A stretch of 64,000 bases of DNA, from assembly GCA_028583605.1 (NCBI GenBank), contig CM053335.1, forward strand, positions 13,547,053 to 13,611,052, given 5' to 3'. A program made the translations under genes and the position numbers. The notes under the pieces were generated by a model. It saw nothing but the letters and a program-made list of their open reading frames with translations. It did not search any database and was not told where the DNA came from. This stretch comes from Dastarcus helophoroides. Lineage: Eukaryota; Arthropoda; Insecta; Coleoptera; Bothrideridae. Positions 35,290 to 46,424 of the stretch are shown here, in pieces (positions within the stretch are counted from its first letter, which is position 1; each line of letters starts with the position of its first letter).

Positions 35290-36640
35290 TGTCGATTTTT
35301 GGACTGGATTTGAAGAGTTTACTATTATTCAAAATTTCGATTTTTCAACATTTGACTTCTGAATATGTCGACTTTTTTATTCGAAATTTTGATTTTTTTG
35401 GAATTTGGCTTTTAAAATTTTCTCTTTTTTGAAAATCTGAATTTGAATATTTCCACATTTTTGAAAATTATTATTTATTGACCATTTGGATTTTTTTTCA
35501 TAAAACCAACTTTTTTAAAGGAACTTTTTCTCGAAATGTTGACTATTTTGAAAATTTCGATTTTTGAACATTTGACCTGAATATGTAGACTTTTTTTATT
35601 CGAAATTCGGAAGTTTTTGGAATTTGGCTTTTAAAATTATCTCTTTTTTGAAAATCTGAATTTGAATATTTCCACATTTTTGAAAATTATTATTTATTGA
35701 CCTTTTAGATTTTTTTCATAAAACCAACTTTTTTAAAGGAACTTTTTCTCGAAATTTTAACTATTTTGAAAATTTCGATTTTTTAAAGATTTTTTAATTT
35801 CTATTTTTTTTTCAATGAAACGTTTTTAAAAATTTCGACCTTTTTTTCAATTTTCTCGAAGTTTTACTATTTTTTTGAGAATTTTATCTTTTCAAAAATT
35901 TCGTCTTTTACAAAAGGTCGACTTTTCCAAAATGTCGACTTTTCCAAATTTTTGCTTCATTGAAAACTAAGGCATTCAAATTTGTGACCATTTTAAAGTG
36001 TTGATAATTTTGAAAATTGTCACAGTTTCAAAATTTTGTTTTTTCCTTATTTTCACTTTTTGTATGACTTTATCTGAAACATTTCAACTTCCAACATTTC
36101 AATTTTTTTTACATTTTGAAAACTTTGGTTTTTTCTAAAAGTTTGTCTTAAAATTTTAACTTTTTAAACATTTCGAGCTTTTCTTAAGTTTTGATTTCTT
36201 GAAGTTTTGGTTTCTGAATATTTCGACTTTTTTTTTCAAAATGTCGAATTTCTTAAAAGTTTGTCTCTTACAAATTTGACTTTTTCGAAAATTTAAACTA
36301 TTTTTGAAAATTCGATTTTCCTTTGAACTTTTTTGAAAATTTTAGTTTATTGACTATTTCAATTTTTTTTTCAATCAACTTTCTCATGAAATATTGACTA
36401 TTTTGAGGAGTTTATTTTTTTTGAGAAATTTTTTATATTTTTTTCAATGAAACATTTTAAAATGTTTTTCGTAATTTTACCATTTTTGAGAATTTTGACT
36501 TTTTTCAAAATGTCGATCAGTAAATTTAGTTTTATTTTAAAAATTTGACTTTTTGTAGAAATTTGAAGTTTCCAATATTTCGATTTTTTTGAAAATTCCG
36601 CTTTTTGTGAAAACGAAAACATAAAAGGGAACTTTTTGAA
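35290..36640. repeat. Degenerate AT-rich repeat, T-rich on plus strand
   Basis: A ~230 bp unit is duplicated in tandem (about 35320-35545 and 35546-35770, sharing CTGAATTTGAATATTTCCAC). The rest is the usual degenerate class. Confidence 0.75.
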
Positions 36641-36735
36641 AATTCTTGCTTTTTCCTTTTTCGCCTCCCCATCATTTTCCCTTTATCTCTCCTGTCTTCC
36701 TTCTATTTCCTCCCTCCCCCCTTGTTCTCCCACAT

Positions 36736-36802
<67 letters not shown>

Positions 36803-39800
36803 TTGTTTGTTCTCTCTTTTCTCTTCTCTCCCTCTTCTCTTGCTCTTTTCTGTCCCTCTCTTCTTTTTCTCTTCTCTTCTTTTTTCTTTTCTTCTCTTCT
36901 CTTCTTTTCTTTTCTCTTTCCTTCTTTTCTCTTCTCTTCCCTTCTCTTCTCTACTCTTCTCTACTCTTCTCTACTCTCCTCTATTCTTCTCTTCCTTTCG
37001 CTTCTCTCCTCTTTTCTTCTCTTCTCCTTTCTTCTCTTCTCCTTTCTTCTCTTCTCTTTTCTTCTCTTTTCTTCACTTCTTTTTCTTCTCTTATCTTCTT
37101 TTCTCTTCTCTTCTCTACTCTCCACTACTCTTCATTACTCGTCTCTACTCTTCTCTTCCCTTCTCTCCTCTTCTCTCTTCTCTTTTCTCTTTTCTTCTCT
37201 TCTCTACTCTTCTCTACTCTTCTCAACCCTTCTCTACTCTTCTCTACTCTTCTCTACTCTTCTTAACTTGTCATTACTCATCTCTACTTTTCTCTTCTTT
37301 TCTCTTCTCTTCTCTTCTCTTCTCTTCTCTTCTCTTCTTTTCTCCTCTCTACTCTTCTCTACTCTTCTCTACTCTTTTCTACTTTTTTCTCCTCTTTTCT
37401 CTCTCTCTCTCTCGCTCTTCTCTTCCTCCCTCTTCTCTCACTCTCTTCTCTCCCTCCCTCTTCTCTCACTCTCTTCTTTTTTTTCTTCTCTTCTCTTTTC
37501 TTCTCTTCTCTTTTCTTCTCTTCTCTTCTCTCCCTCCCTCTTCTCTCACTCTCTTCTTTTTTCTTCTCTCTTCTCTACTGTCCTCTACTCTTCTTTACCC
37601 TTCATTACTCGTTTCTACCCTTCTGTTCCCTTCTCTCCTCTTCTCTTCCATACTCTTCTTTTTTTTTCTGTTCTCCTCTCTTCTTTTTTCTTTTCTTCTC
37701 TTCCCTTCTCTTCTCTACTCTTCTCTACTCTCCTCTACTCTTCTTTACTCTTCATTACTCGTCTCTACTCTTCTCTTTCCTTCTCTCTTCTCTCCTCTTT
37801 TCTTCTCTTCTTTTACCTTCTCTTATCTTCTCTTCTCTTCTCTACTCTTCTCTACTCTTCTCTACTCTTCTCTACTCTTATCTACTCTTATCTACTCTTC
37901 TCTACTCTTCTCTACTCTTTTTAATTCTTCTCTACTCTTTTTAATTCTTCTCTACTCTTCCCTACTCTTCTCTACTCTTCTTAACTTTTCATTACTCATC
38001 TCTACTTTTCTCTTCTTTTCCCTTCTCTTCTCTACTCTTTTCTCTCTCTCTCCTCTCTCTCTCTCTTCTCTTCTCTTTCTTCTCTCCTCCTCCTCTCACT
38101 CTCTTCTTTTTTCTTCTCTTCTTCTTCACTTCTTTCTTCTTTATCTTCTTTTCTCTTCTCTTCTCTCTCTCTCTTCTCTCATCTCTTCATTCTCTCTCTT
38201 CTCTTCCTTCTCTTCTCTTCTCTTCTCTCTTCTCTTCTCTTCTCTTCTCTTCTCTCTCTTCTTCTCTCTTCTCTCTTTTTCTTCTCTTCTCTTCCTTCTC
38301 TTCTCTTCTCTTCTCTTCTCTCTCTTCTCTTCTCTTCTCTTCTCTTCTCTTCTTCTCTCTCTCTCTTTCTCTTCTCTTCTCTCTCTTCTCTCTCTTCTCT
38401 TCTCTTCCTCTTCTCTTCTCTTCTCTTCTCTCTTCTCTTCTCTTTCTTTTCTTCTTCTCTTCTCTCTCTTCTCTTCTCTTTCTCTTCTCTATCTTGTTTT
38501 TCTTCTATCTCTTCCCTTCCTCTCTCTTCTCTTTCTTTCTCTTCTCTTTCTCTCTTCTCTTCCCTTTCTTCTTCTCTCTTCTCTCTCTCTTCTCTCTCTT
38601 CTCTTCTCTTCTCTTCTCTCTCTTCTCTCTCTCTCTTCTCTTTCTTCTCTTCTCTTCTCTTCTCTTCTCTTCTCTTTCTTCTCTTCCTCTTCTTCTTTCT
38701 CTCTCTTCTCTTCTCTTCTCCTCTCTTCTCTCTCTCTTCTCTTCTCTTCTCTTCTCTTCTTCTCTTCTCTTCTCTCTTCTTCTCTTCTTCTTCTCCTTTT
38801 CTTCTTCTCTTCTCTCTTCTCTTTCTTTTTCTTCTCTTCTCTTTCTCTTCTCTTTTCTTTCCTTCTCTTCTCTTCTTTTCTTCTTCTCTTCTCTTCCTTC
38901 TCTTCTCTTCTCTTCTCTTCTCTTCTCTTCTCTTCTCTTCCTCTTCTCTCTCTTCTCTTCTCTTCTCTCTTCTTTCTCTCTCTTCTCTTTCTTTCTCTTC
39001 TCTTCTCTTCTCTTCTCTTCCTTCTTCTTCTCTTCTTTCTCTTCTCTTCTTCTCTTCTTTCTCTTCTCTTCTCTTCCTCTTCTCTTCTCTTCTCTTCTCT
39101 TCTTCTCTTCTCTTCTCTTCTCTTCTCTTCTCTTCTCTTCTCTTCTCTTCTCTTCTCTTCTCTTCTCTTCTCTTCTCTTCTCTTCTCTTCTCTTCTCTTC
39201 TCTTCTCTTCTCTTCTCTTCTCTTCTCTTCTCTTCTCTTCTCTTCTCTTCTCTTCTCTTCTCTTCTCTTCTCTTCTCTTCTCTTTCTTCTCTTCTCTTCT
39301 CTTCTCTTCTCTTCTCTTCTCTTCTCTTCTCTTCTCTTCTCTTCTCTTCTCTTCTCTTCTCTTCTCTCTCTTCTCTTCTCTTCTCTTCTCTTCTCTTCTC
39401 TTCTCTTCTCTTCTCTTCTCTTCTCTTCTCTTCTCTTCTCTTCTCTTCTCTTCTCTTCTCTTCTCTTCTCTTCTCTTCTCTTCTCTTCTCTTCTCTTCTC
39501 TTCTCTTCTCTCTTCTTCTCTTCTCTTCTCTTCTCTTCTCTTCTCTTCTCTTCTCTTCTCTTCTCTCTCTTCTCTTTCTCTTCTCTTCCTCTTCTCTCTT
39601 CTCTTCTCTTCTCTCTTTCTCTTCTCTTCTCTTCTCTCTTCTCTCTTCTCTTCTCTTCTCTTCTCTTCTCTTCTCTTCTCTCTCTCTCTTCTCTCTTCTC
39701 TTCTCTTCTTCTTCTCTTCTCTTCTCTTCTCTTCCTCTTCTCTTCTCTTCTCTTCTCTTCTCTTCTCTTCTCTTCTCTTCTCTTCTCTTCTCTTCTCTTC

Positions 39801-40428
39801 TCTTCTCTTCTCTTCTCTTCTCTCTTCTCTTCTCTTCTCTTCTCTTCTCTCTCTTCTCTCTTCTCTTCTCTCTTTCTCTTCTCTCTCTCTTCTCTTTCTC
39901 TCTTCTCTTCTCTTCTCTTCTCTTCTCTCTCTCTTTCTCTCTTCTCTTCTCTTCTCCTTCTCTTCTCTTCTCTCTTTCTCTTCTTCTTTCTCTTCTCTTC
40001 TCTTCTCTTCTCTTCTCTCTTCTCTCTTCTCTTCTCTTCTCTTCTCTTCTCTTCTCTCTCTTCTCTCTCTCTCTTCTCTTCTCTTCTCTTCTCCTTTCTC
40101 TCTTCTCTTCTTTCTCTTCTCTATATTTCCTCCACTCTTCTCTATACTCCCCTACTCTTTTCTCCCCTTCTCTCCTCTTCTTTTCTCTTCTCTTTCCTAC
40201 TCTTCTCAACTCTTCTCAACTCTTCTCTACTCTTCTCTACTCTTCTTTATTCTTCATTACTTATCTTCTCTTCTTTTCTCTTCTCTTCTCTTTTTTACTC
40301 TTTTCTAATTTTCTCTACTCTCCCCTACTCTTTTCTTCCCTTTTCTCCTCTTCTCCCCTCGTCTATCCCTTTCTATCCTTTTCTCTTCTCTTTCCTTCCC
40401 TTCCCTTCCCTTCCCTTCTCCTGTCTTC

Positions 40429-40472
<44 letters not shown>

Positions 40473-40502
40473 CTCTTTCTCTTTCTCTTTCTCTCTCTTT
40501 TG
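36641..40502 (+). repeat. 3.9 kb polypyrimidine tract, mainly (TTCTC)n
   Basis: Nearly all bases on the plus strand are C or T. The left part (to about 38.0 kb) mixes TCTCTACTCT variants; the right part is (TTCTC)n with slips. Longest clean pentamer run is about 39102-39283. Pure (CT)n runs lie near both ends (about 36745-36796 and 40433-40467). With almost no A on one strand and no T on the other, stop codons cannot arise, so the open frames of 206 to 1233 codons here are artefacts. Confidence 0.95.
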
Positions 40503-40654
40503 GCTTAGTAAACGCCTTTTTTAATTTTTACCTATCAATTGTGATATCCTTTTTTGTCCCGTTGGGAACTTAATTGTTAACATTTTAACTTATTTCCATA
40601 CTAATCTTGAGACTTCTTATTACATCCTTCTTAACCTGTCTTAAAAGATGAATC

Positions 40655-40965
40655 TCTTCTTATTGTGTCCTAACATTATCATTAAAGGAATTTAGTGTCT
40701 AAATTTTGTATTTTTGACTTCAGTACTCACACTCTACATTGATGGGTCAGTCAATTGACTTTCTTATTGTGTCCCAAGATTATCATTAAAGGAATCTAGT
40801 GTCTAAATTTACTATTTTTGACTTCAGTGCTTACAGCCTACATTGATAAGTCAGTCAGTTGACCTTCTTATTGTGTCCCAAGATTATCATTAAAGGAATC
40901 CAGAGTCTAAATTTTATGTTTTTAAATTCAGCACTTACAGATCTAAGTTGATGAGTCATTAGTCG
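40655..40965 (+). repeat. Tandem repeat, ~103 bp unit, 3 copies
   Basis: CTTATTGTGTCC starts at 40659, 40763 and 40866. Each copy continues with ATTATCATTAAAGGAAT and a GTCTAAATTT block. Copies differ by about 10-15 percent by eye. No gene. Confidence 0.8.
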
Positions 40966-41483
40966 ATAAATTAATCAGAAATTCTCTTCTAGGCTAGTAA
41001 AGATGACTCAAGATTTTGAAAAAATGGAAATTCTTCAAATGAGTTTAAAATCTTGATAATATACGTTAAAATTTTCAAAAAGGTATTTGAAAAATTTACA
41101 ATTTCAAAAAAAATATTGCATTTAAAAGGTTCAAATAAAAAGTTGACATTTCTCGAAAGATATTAGAGAATAAATGTCACGAGTCAAAATTTAAATAAAT
41201 TTCAACAAATAAGAGTAGTATATTAACAATGGAATTGATGGTAAATGGCGCTTTTTTGGAAATATCTAGGTTTTCGACAAATTGATTCTTTGCCTCTTCG
41301 TCATTTTTTCCTCAGTTATAAACTGTATAAGTCTTTGAATGATTCTAAAGACCATCTACAACGAGCTTTGGTGACTATTTCATTTTAAGGAAAAGAATTG
41401 TTGATTTTACATAACATTAGTTTTTTCTTTAAAAATTTATGCAACCATAAATATTTGTTCAATACTGACCTACCAGCTACAAA
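40966..41483. other. Spacer and distal upstream region of the 41.6 kb gene
   Basis: A-rich fragment of the degenerate repeat to about 41220, then low-repeat sequence. No gene. Confidence 0.45.
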
Positions 41484-41500
41484 ATGATGCAACAATATCA
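41484..41500 (+). promoter_or_regulatory. Shared upstream element of the 41.6 kb gene
   Basis: ATGATGCAACAATATCA, 64 bases before the TATA box; identical to the element of the 34.8 kb gene at similar spacing. Confidence 0.65.
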
Positions 41501-41547
41501 GAAATTTATAATAAAGATTACCATTTTTACTCAAGACACCCATCGAC

Positions 41548-41555
41548 TATATAAA
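41548..41555 (+). promoter_or_regulatory. TATA box of the 41.6 kb peptide gene
   Basis: TATATAAA, 72 bases upstream of the ATG. AGTCATAGTT about 30 bases further on is a plausible start site. Confidence 0.8.
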
Positions 41556-41619
41556 CCCACAAGAAACCCCCAACAAGTCATAGTTTTCAATTAACAAAAG
41601 CAACTCGAACCTCGTCAAG

Positions 41620-41781
41620 ATGATGAAACTGTTCATTTTCGTCGTAATCGCCCTTTGGGCCATCGCCACCGTCCAAGCCAGCGGTGTAGGACTGGTCGGT
41701 GTACCAGGCGTCGCCGCCGTCGGCCCCGTCGGCCTCGGAGGCATTGGAGGCATCGGACTTGGAGGCAAAATTTTGGGCTAG
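41620..41781 (+). CDS. Small secreted Gly/Val-rich peptide, 53 aa
   Basis: Signal peptide at residues 1-20 (MMKLFIFVVIALWAIATVQA), then 33 residues of Gly, Val, Ala, Pro, Leu and Ile with LGGIGGIGLGG near the end and GGKILG as the C-terminus. One exon, promoter directly upstream, poly(A) signal directly downstream. It is the closest paralog of 34802-34984, sharing signal peptide, C-terminus, upstream element and 3' UTR; the main difference is a shorter Val-Gly middle. The minus-strand frame 41547-41768 over it is a shadow. A secreted structural or surface role is inferred; no named family recognised. Confidence 0.88.
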   Translation: MMKLFIFVVIALWAIATVQASGVGLVGVPGVAAVGPVGLGGIGGIGLGGKILG

Positions 41782-41848
41782 TCAACACCACCACAACATT
41801 CGACGAGCAAAAATTATAAACCTTTTCTGATGCAATTTATCCACATGA

Positions 41849-41854
41849 AATAAA
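41849..41854 (+). terminator. Poly(A) signal of the 41.6 kb peptide gene
   Basis: AATAAA 68 bases after the stop, followed by GAACACAGATCTGCACC as in the 34.8 kb paralog. Confidence 0.8.
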
Positions 41855-41879
41855 GAACACAGATCTGCACCAGTCCTTT

Positions 41880-42955
41880 TGTTATTGCCCAAAACACCCT
41901 CGAATTGAAATCTCGAAGTTTTAATAAGTTCGGAGTAAATAAATTTTAAATTAATATCGCAATTAACTGGGAACAAATTTAATTGGATAATAGACTGGGA
42001 AACGGAACAGGGGCGATTAAATGTCGCCTCGCTTTTCCGGAAAATATGGGGAAAGTTTGAAGTTCCATTTAGTTCGTTTACGAAGGGGATGTATTTGCTT
42101 TGTGTAATAAGTGATAATGCGGGAGCAGAAAAAATCTCGAGAGGAGATTTTATCAAAGCGAATTTTAAGGCGGCAGCGACGTTTCTTAATATGAAGGTAA
42201 AATGATAAAAGGACGTTTCCATTTAAGAGTTTTTTTTTTGTCGAAAATTCGATTACGTTAAATGTTGATGGAGAGGTGAAATAGCAGAACGACGTTTTCC
42301 CCATTTTAACGAAAATTAAACTACTGCATTTAATTACGAGGAACGATTCTCGCGAAATAAATTGGAATTAAAGTTTGCAACATTCGAAACGTATAGAAAA
42401 TGATTAAATTTAAACATTTCTTAAAAAGTCAGCTTTTTGGTATTTAAGTGAAAATGTTGAAGAAAAAAGTAGAAAATGTGTAGAAAGTTTGGTTTTCTTT
42501 TGAAAGGTAAAACAAGTTTGCTATTACATAAAATAAAAACAAAAAAAAATCTGCTAAGAGGGGGCCACGCTTGCACAATTACATTGTTATATCAATACGT
42601 CAACGAGAAGTCAGTAGAGCAAATTATTTTTTATTTATGTAGAATTGTATCCAAATTTTCTTGTGTGATAACTGAACAATTCAGAAATTGTCTATTTTTA
42701 AATATTTATGACTATTAAACCTAATTAACAATAAATACAACAAGAGGTATTAAAAATTCCAGAATGTTTCTATAAATATTTGCTATGACCGGACCTGGTT
42801 TCGCTTTTCCGCATCGTCGGCAGTTAAAAATGTCAGTTATTTTTAAATAGACAATCAATAGGAACATGGAACTGGTGATCGCCATCATTTTAACACCGCA
42901 AAATGTCTCAATAATTTTCAAAAATTCGAAAGTAAAAAATTCAGAAACCTCAATA
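41880..42955. other. Spacer, no gene recognised
   Basis: Low-repeat sequence. Overlapping frames at 41782-42222, 42017-42304 and 42721-42921 have no recognisable domain. The last has two hydrophobic stretches, but no promoter that I can defend. Confidence 0.4.
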
Positions 42956-43625
42956 AAGTCTAGATTTTCAAAAAATCAAAATTTTGTTTAAAAAAACGTC
43001 TAAAAATTGAAATGTGAAAATTTTTAAAAAGGAATCATTTAATGAGTCGAATGAAAAAAAAATTTGTTGAAATTTTTAGTAGAAGTCTTAGTTTTGCAAA
43101 GAAATGTACAGTGAAGTTTTAAAAGAAGTTGGGTGAAGATTTAAAAAAAAAAAGTCGAATTTTTCAAAAAAAAACAAGAAAGGTCAACATTTTCAAAAGT
43201 TCGAAATATATTTAGAACGAGTCGAAAATTTTGAAAAAAGTTGAAATATCCAGAAGTCGAGAAAAAAGTCGTAAATTTAAAATACAAAATTTTATAAGAA
43301 GTTATGGTAATTGATTAATTTTTTCAAAAATTTCATTTCCTTTAACAAATTTTGAAACTAACTACACATTTTCTAGAATTTTAACTTCAACTTCTTTTTT
43401 TCAAATTTTTATTCAAAAAAATTTACCTGTTTTCAAATTTACTGTTAACCTAAAAAAAGTTGAACTTTAAACTCAAAATCAACATTTAAAAAATTACGTA
43501 TTAAAAAAATTAGACAAAAACAGAAAAAAGTCGTAATTTTTTTTGAAAATGTCGAATATGTAAAAAGGTCAATATTTTGGCACAAACGTAAAGATTTTGG
43601 TAAAAATCAAAATTTTACTTGAGTG
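42956..43625. repeat. Degenerate AT-rich repeat, A-rich on plus strand
   Basis: Same class as 28.8-34.6 kb, except for a T-rich patch at about 43310-43440. No gene. Confidence 0.7.
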
Positions 43626-43882
43626 TAATAAACTTCTAAGATTGTGCTCACGATTATTAACAAATAGAAGTTGTAATCACGGTTGAATGCAAAATCCTCG
43701 ACTAACATGGTTTTTTTGCTAATAAATTCACAAAGTGTCACCGCTGCTATCTACATCACATTAATTAACGTCAACATTTCTTGTAAAATAGCGCCGTGTT
43801 TTGCTTTTTTCCTCTTCGCCTGTTGGCGGTCACCTGTTTTCTAGAATTCATTACGTCGCTCGCCGGGTGCAGTGGCGCAAAA

Positions 43883-43911
43883 ATGATGCAACAATTCCGC
43901 ATATGCATCAT
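43883..43911 (+). promoter_or_regulatory. Shared upstream element of the 44.0 kb gene
   Basis: ATGATGCAACAAT at 43883-43895, 67 bases before the TATA box, facing an inverted TGCATCAT at 43904-43911. The paired inverted arrangement is also seen upstream of the 34.8 kb gene. Confidence 0.65.
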
Positions 43912-43949
43912 AAAACTTGAAATAGTTGAGGCCCTTTGTCTTCGATTCG

Positions 43950-43957
43950 TATAAATA
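43950..43957 (+). promoter_or_regulatory. TATA box of the 44.0 kb peptide gene
   Basis: TATAAATA, 81 bases upstream of the chosen ATG. ACAGTT about 31-35 bases downstream is a likely start site. Confidence 0.8.
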
Positions 43958-44030
43958 CCGGGTTGTTTTCGAACGGAAGCATAACAGTTTTATTCAGCGT
44001 TCACAACCGATCACCAATCCAGCTTTCAAA

Positions 44031-44204
44031 ATGATGAAACTCTTCGTCTTGGTCGTCTTGGCTTTGCTCTCCGTGGCATCAGCCAGCGTCATCGGTCTTG
44101 GTCATGGTGTGGCCGTGGCACCAGCCGCCGTTGGAGTCGTTGGTGTTCCAGCTGTTGGTGTTGGCATCGGCCATGGTCTTGGACACGGAGCCATCTGGGG
44201 TTGA
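44031..44204 (+). CDS. Small secreted Gly/Val/His peptide, 57 aa
   Basis: The open frame begins at 43926, but that is upstream of the TATA box, so the real start is the ATG pair at 44031. Signal peptide at residues 1-18 (MMKLFVLVVLALLSVASA), then 39 residues with GLGHG near the start, a central VGVVGVPAVGVG and GHGLGHGAIWG at the end. It links the His-free paralogs at 34.8 and 41.6 kb to the His-rich one at 52.6 kb. The GHG repeats could bind metal or respond to pH, which is speculation. One exon. Confidence 0.87.
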   Translation: MMKLFVLVVLALLSVASASVIGLGHGVAVAPAAVGVVGVPAVGVGIGHGLGHGAIWG

Positions 44205-44436
44205 TTCCGCCAGAAGATCGTCGTAGTCGACGTTTTTGCTTCATCAGCCAGATGAAAAAAAATGTATATTTCAAAGTTTTAAATAGATAGACGAATTTTG
44301 CATTTAATCAAGTTTATTTTTTATCCTTGTTTAATTTTTGATGTGTTGGACGCTAAGCTATGGATTATGACTTGGATTCTTCGTCTTGGAGTAGATACTA
44401 AGTCCTAGTTTTATTAGGACCTGATTAGTTGTCTAA

Positions 44437-44635
44437 GGATGCGTTTAGATTAGACACTTTATTCCTTACATTTCTCTCTGACATAAGTGTCAACTATCCT
44501 GAGAGAAGCTAGCCAAGACTTTCCTAAACAGCTCGGGGGAGCTTCTCTCAGGATAGTTGACACTTACGCCAGAGAGAAAATATATTTTATGTCAGAGGGA
44601 AATGGACAGAATAAAGTGTCTAGTATAAACGTACC
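44437..44635. mobile_element. Foldback MITE
   Basis: Termini GGATGCGTTTAGATTAGACA and the inverse TGTCTAGTATAAACGTACC match over about 27 bases into CACTTTATTC. Inside lies a second, stronger inverted repeat (GTGTCAACTATCCTGAGAGA and its inverse, arms of about 35 bases) around a small loop. Flanking TA or TAA could be the target duplication. No coding capacity. Confidence 0.75.
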
Positions 44636-44639
44636 ATAA

Positions 44640-45015
44640 GGATGAATGGAATTTTGAAGAGTAAAGATGAATATCTGCAATAGAAAATGTTTCTGAGAAA
44701 AGAAGGATTTTATATGACCATCCTTTATTTATTTACTCTCTAAGTTCCAATTAATAATACTAGTTAGTTAGAATGAGTCAAAAATTGGAAGAAAGAAAAC
44801 GTTTCAATGCGTTCCAAGACGTTTTATGTTCCAATCAAAAGTACGATGTAACTCTAAAGGGTTACAAAGGTCACTATGTGAGCCAACTTTAATTTTCTTG
44901 TCTTCTGGATTTGCATCAGCAAATTCCATTGAATACAAGCGCCCTCGGCGCGACATGCGTTTAGGTATTTTACACCTAATGCACAGACCACTTAGTTTAA
45001 ACATTTATCAGATTT
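44640..45015. other. Spacer before satellite array 1
   Basis: No gene recognised. GAATACAAGCGCCCTCGGCG near 44932 resembles GATACAAACGTCCTCGGCG near 63773, so both may be fragments of one dispersed element. Confidence 0.4.
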
Positions 45016-45661
45016 GGTAGCATTCATGCAGTTGAATATACCAAACTGTCGAGATCTAATAAGATCGAATCGAATCTTTGATTTCCAAACTCTGAATTTG
45101 ATAAATGTTCAAACCTGTTGGTTGTGCATTAAAATCTAGTCTTCTGAGACCTTTCTAAAGAGTAACCGCTTTGCTAAGCGTTTGTGGTTCAACTCTTGTT
45201 AGTTTGGCTTCCTAGTCACACAAAAAACATTCGTTGATTTCATAGTATTTACTTGCCGGAACATTTGTTAGTATTCGAGTTGGAAATACCAAACTGACGA
45301 GAGCTAATAAGTTCAAAACTAGTCTTTGGTTTCCAAACTCTGAATCCGATAAATGTTCAAACCCATTATTGGTCTGTGCATTAGAATCTAGTCTTCTGGG
45401 ACCTTTCTAGAGAACAAGCACTTTACTAAGCGTCGGTGGTTCAACTATTGGTACTTTGGCTACCTATGATCTACTGTGCAAGCTTAGAAGGCTACATACT
45501 ATAGTCTAGGTTGCATTCTACTTGCATACGATACTTGTTGGAGTTGTCCACAGTTTCTCTATGGACCAATATGTGGCAGTACTTAGGAGTCACACGAAGA
45601 ACATTCGTTGATTTCTTAGTATTTACTTGCCGGAACATTTATTAGCATTCGAGTTGGAAAT

Positions 45662-45704
45662 ACCAAACTGACGAGAGCTAATAAGTTCGAAACTAGTCTT
45701 TGGT
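45662..45704 (+). ncRNA. Hammerhead ribozyme in satellite unit (complete motif)
   Basis: Stem I ACCAAA pairs with TTTGGT (six pairs). Core CTGACGA. Stem II GAGCT/AGTTC around AATA (one G-U). GAAA at 45689-45692. CTAG, self-complementary, as the short stem III. Cleavage triplet GTC ending at 45698. This fits every conserved position of a type I hammerhead as found in satellite and retrozyme RNAs. Confidence 0.75.
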
Positions 45705-46380
45705 TTCCAAACTCTGAATCCGATAAATGTTCAAACATTATTGGTCTGTGCATTAGAATCTAGTCTTCTGGGACCTTTCTAGAGAACAAGCACTTTGCTA
45801 AGCGTGTGTGGTTCAACTATTGGTAGTTTGGCTACCTATGATCTACTGTGCAAGCTTAGAAGGGCTGCATACTATAGTCTAGGTTGCATTCTACTTGCAT
45901 ACGATATTTGTTGGAGTTCTCCACAGTTTCTCTATGGACCAATATGTGGCAGTACTTGGGAGTCGCACGAAAAACATTTGTTGATTTCATAATATTTACT
46001 TGCCAGAACATTTGTTAACAGTCGAGTTGAATATACCAAACTGACGAGATTTAATAAGGTCAAAACTAGTGTTTGGTTTCCTAACTCTAAATTCAATAAA
46101 TGCTATTGGTCTGTGCATTAGAATCTAGTATTCTGGGACCTTTCTAGATAACACGTGCTTTGCTAGGTGTTTATGGTTCAACTATTGAATCACTATACAA
46201 GTTTAGAGGGCTGCATACTGTATTCTAGGTTGCATTCTGCTTGCATACGATACTTGTCGGAGTTGTCCACAGTTTCTCTATGGATCAATATGTGGCAGTA
46301 CTTAGGGGTCACACGAAAGACATTCGTTGATTTCATAGTATTTACTTGCCGGAATATTTGTTAACATTCGAGTTGGATAT

Positions 46381-46424
46381 ACCAAAACTGACGAGATCTA
46401 TTAAGATCGAAACAAGTCTTTGGT
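46381..46424 (+). ncRNA. Hammerhead ribozyme in satellite unit
   Basis: ACCAAAA, CTGACGA, perfectly paired GATCT/AGATC with loop ATTA, GAAA, CAAG, TC, TTTGGT. The core is complete; stem I has one extra A and stem III is CAAG instead of CTAG, so it may be weaker. Confidence 0.6.

Noticed and set aside
36646..40508. Open frames of 206 to 1233 codons on plus and 676 on minus
   Set aside because: A strand lacking A (plus) or T (minus) cannot contain stop codons; the translations are Leu/Ser/Phe or Glu/Arg/Lys repeats of the pyrimidine tract.
43926..44030. Upstream 35 codons of the 44.0 kb frame as part of the protein
   Set aside because: They begin before the TATA box at 43950 and lack a signal peptide; the ATG pair at 44031 starts the family's signal sequence.
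45795..45992. 65-codon frames in the ~370 bp satellite (also 46167, 51538, 61193)
   Set aside because: They read the same satellite unit, differ in length with each mutation, and have no promoter; the conserved part of the unit is the ribozyme.
45294..46071. Active hammerheads near 45294 and 46041
   Set aside because: The G of GAAA is A in both, and the second also has GTG at the cleavage triplet.
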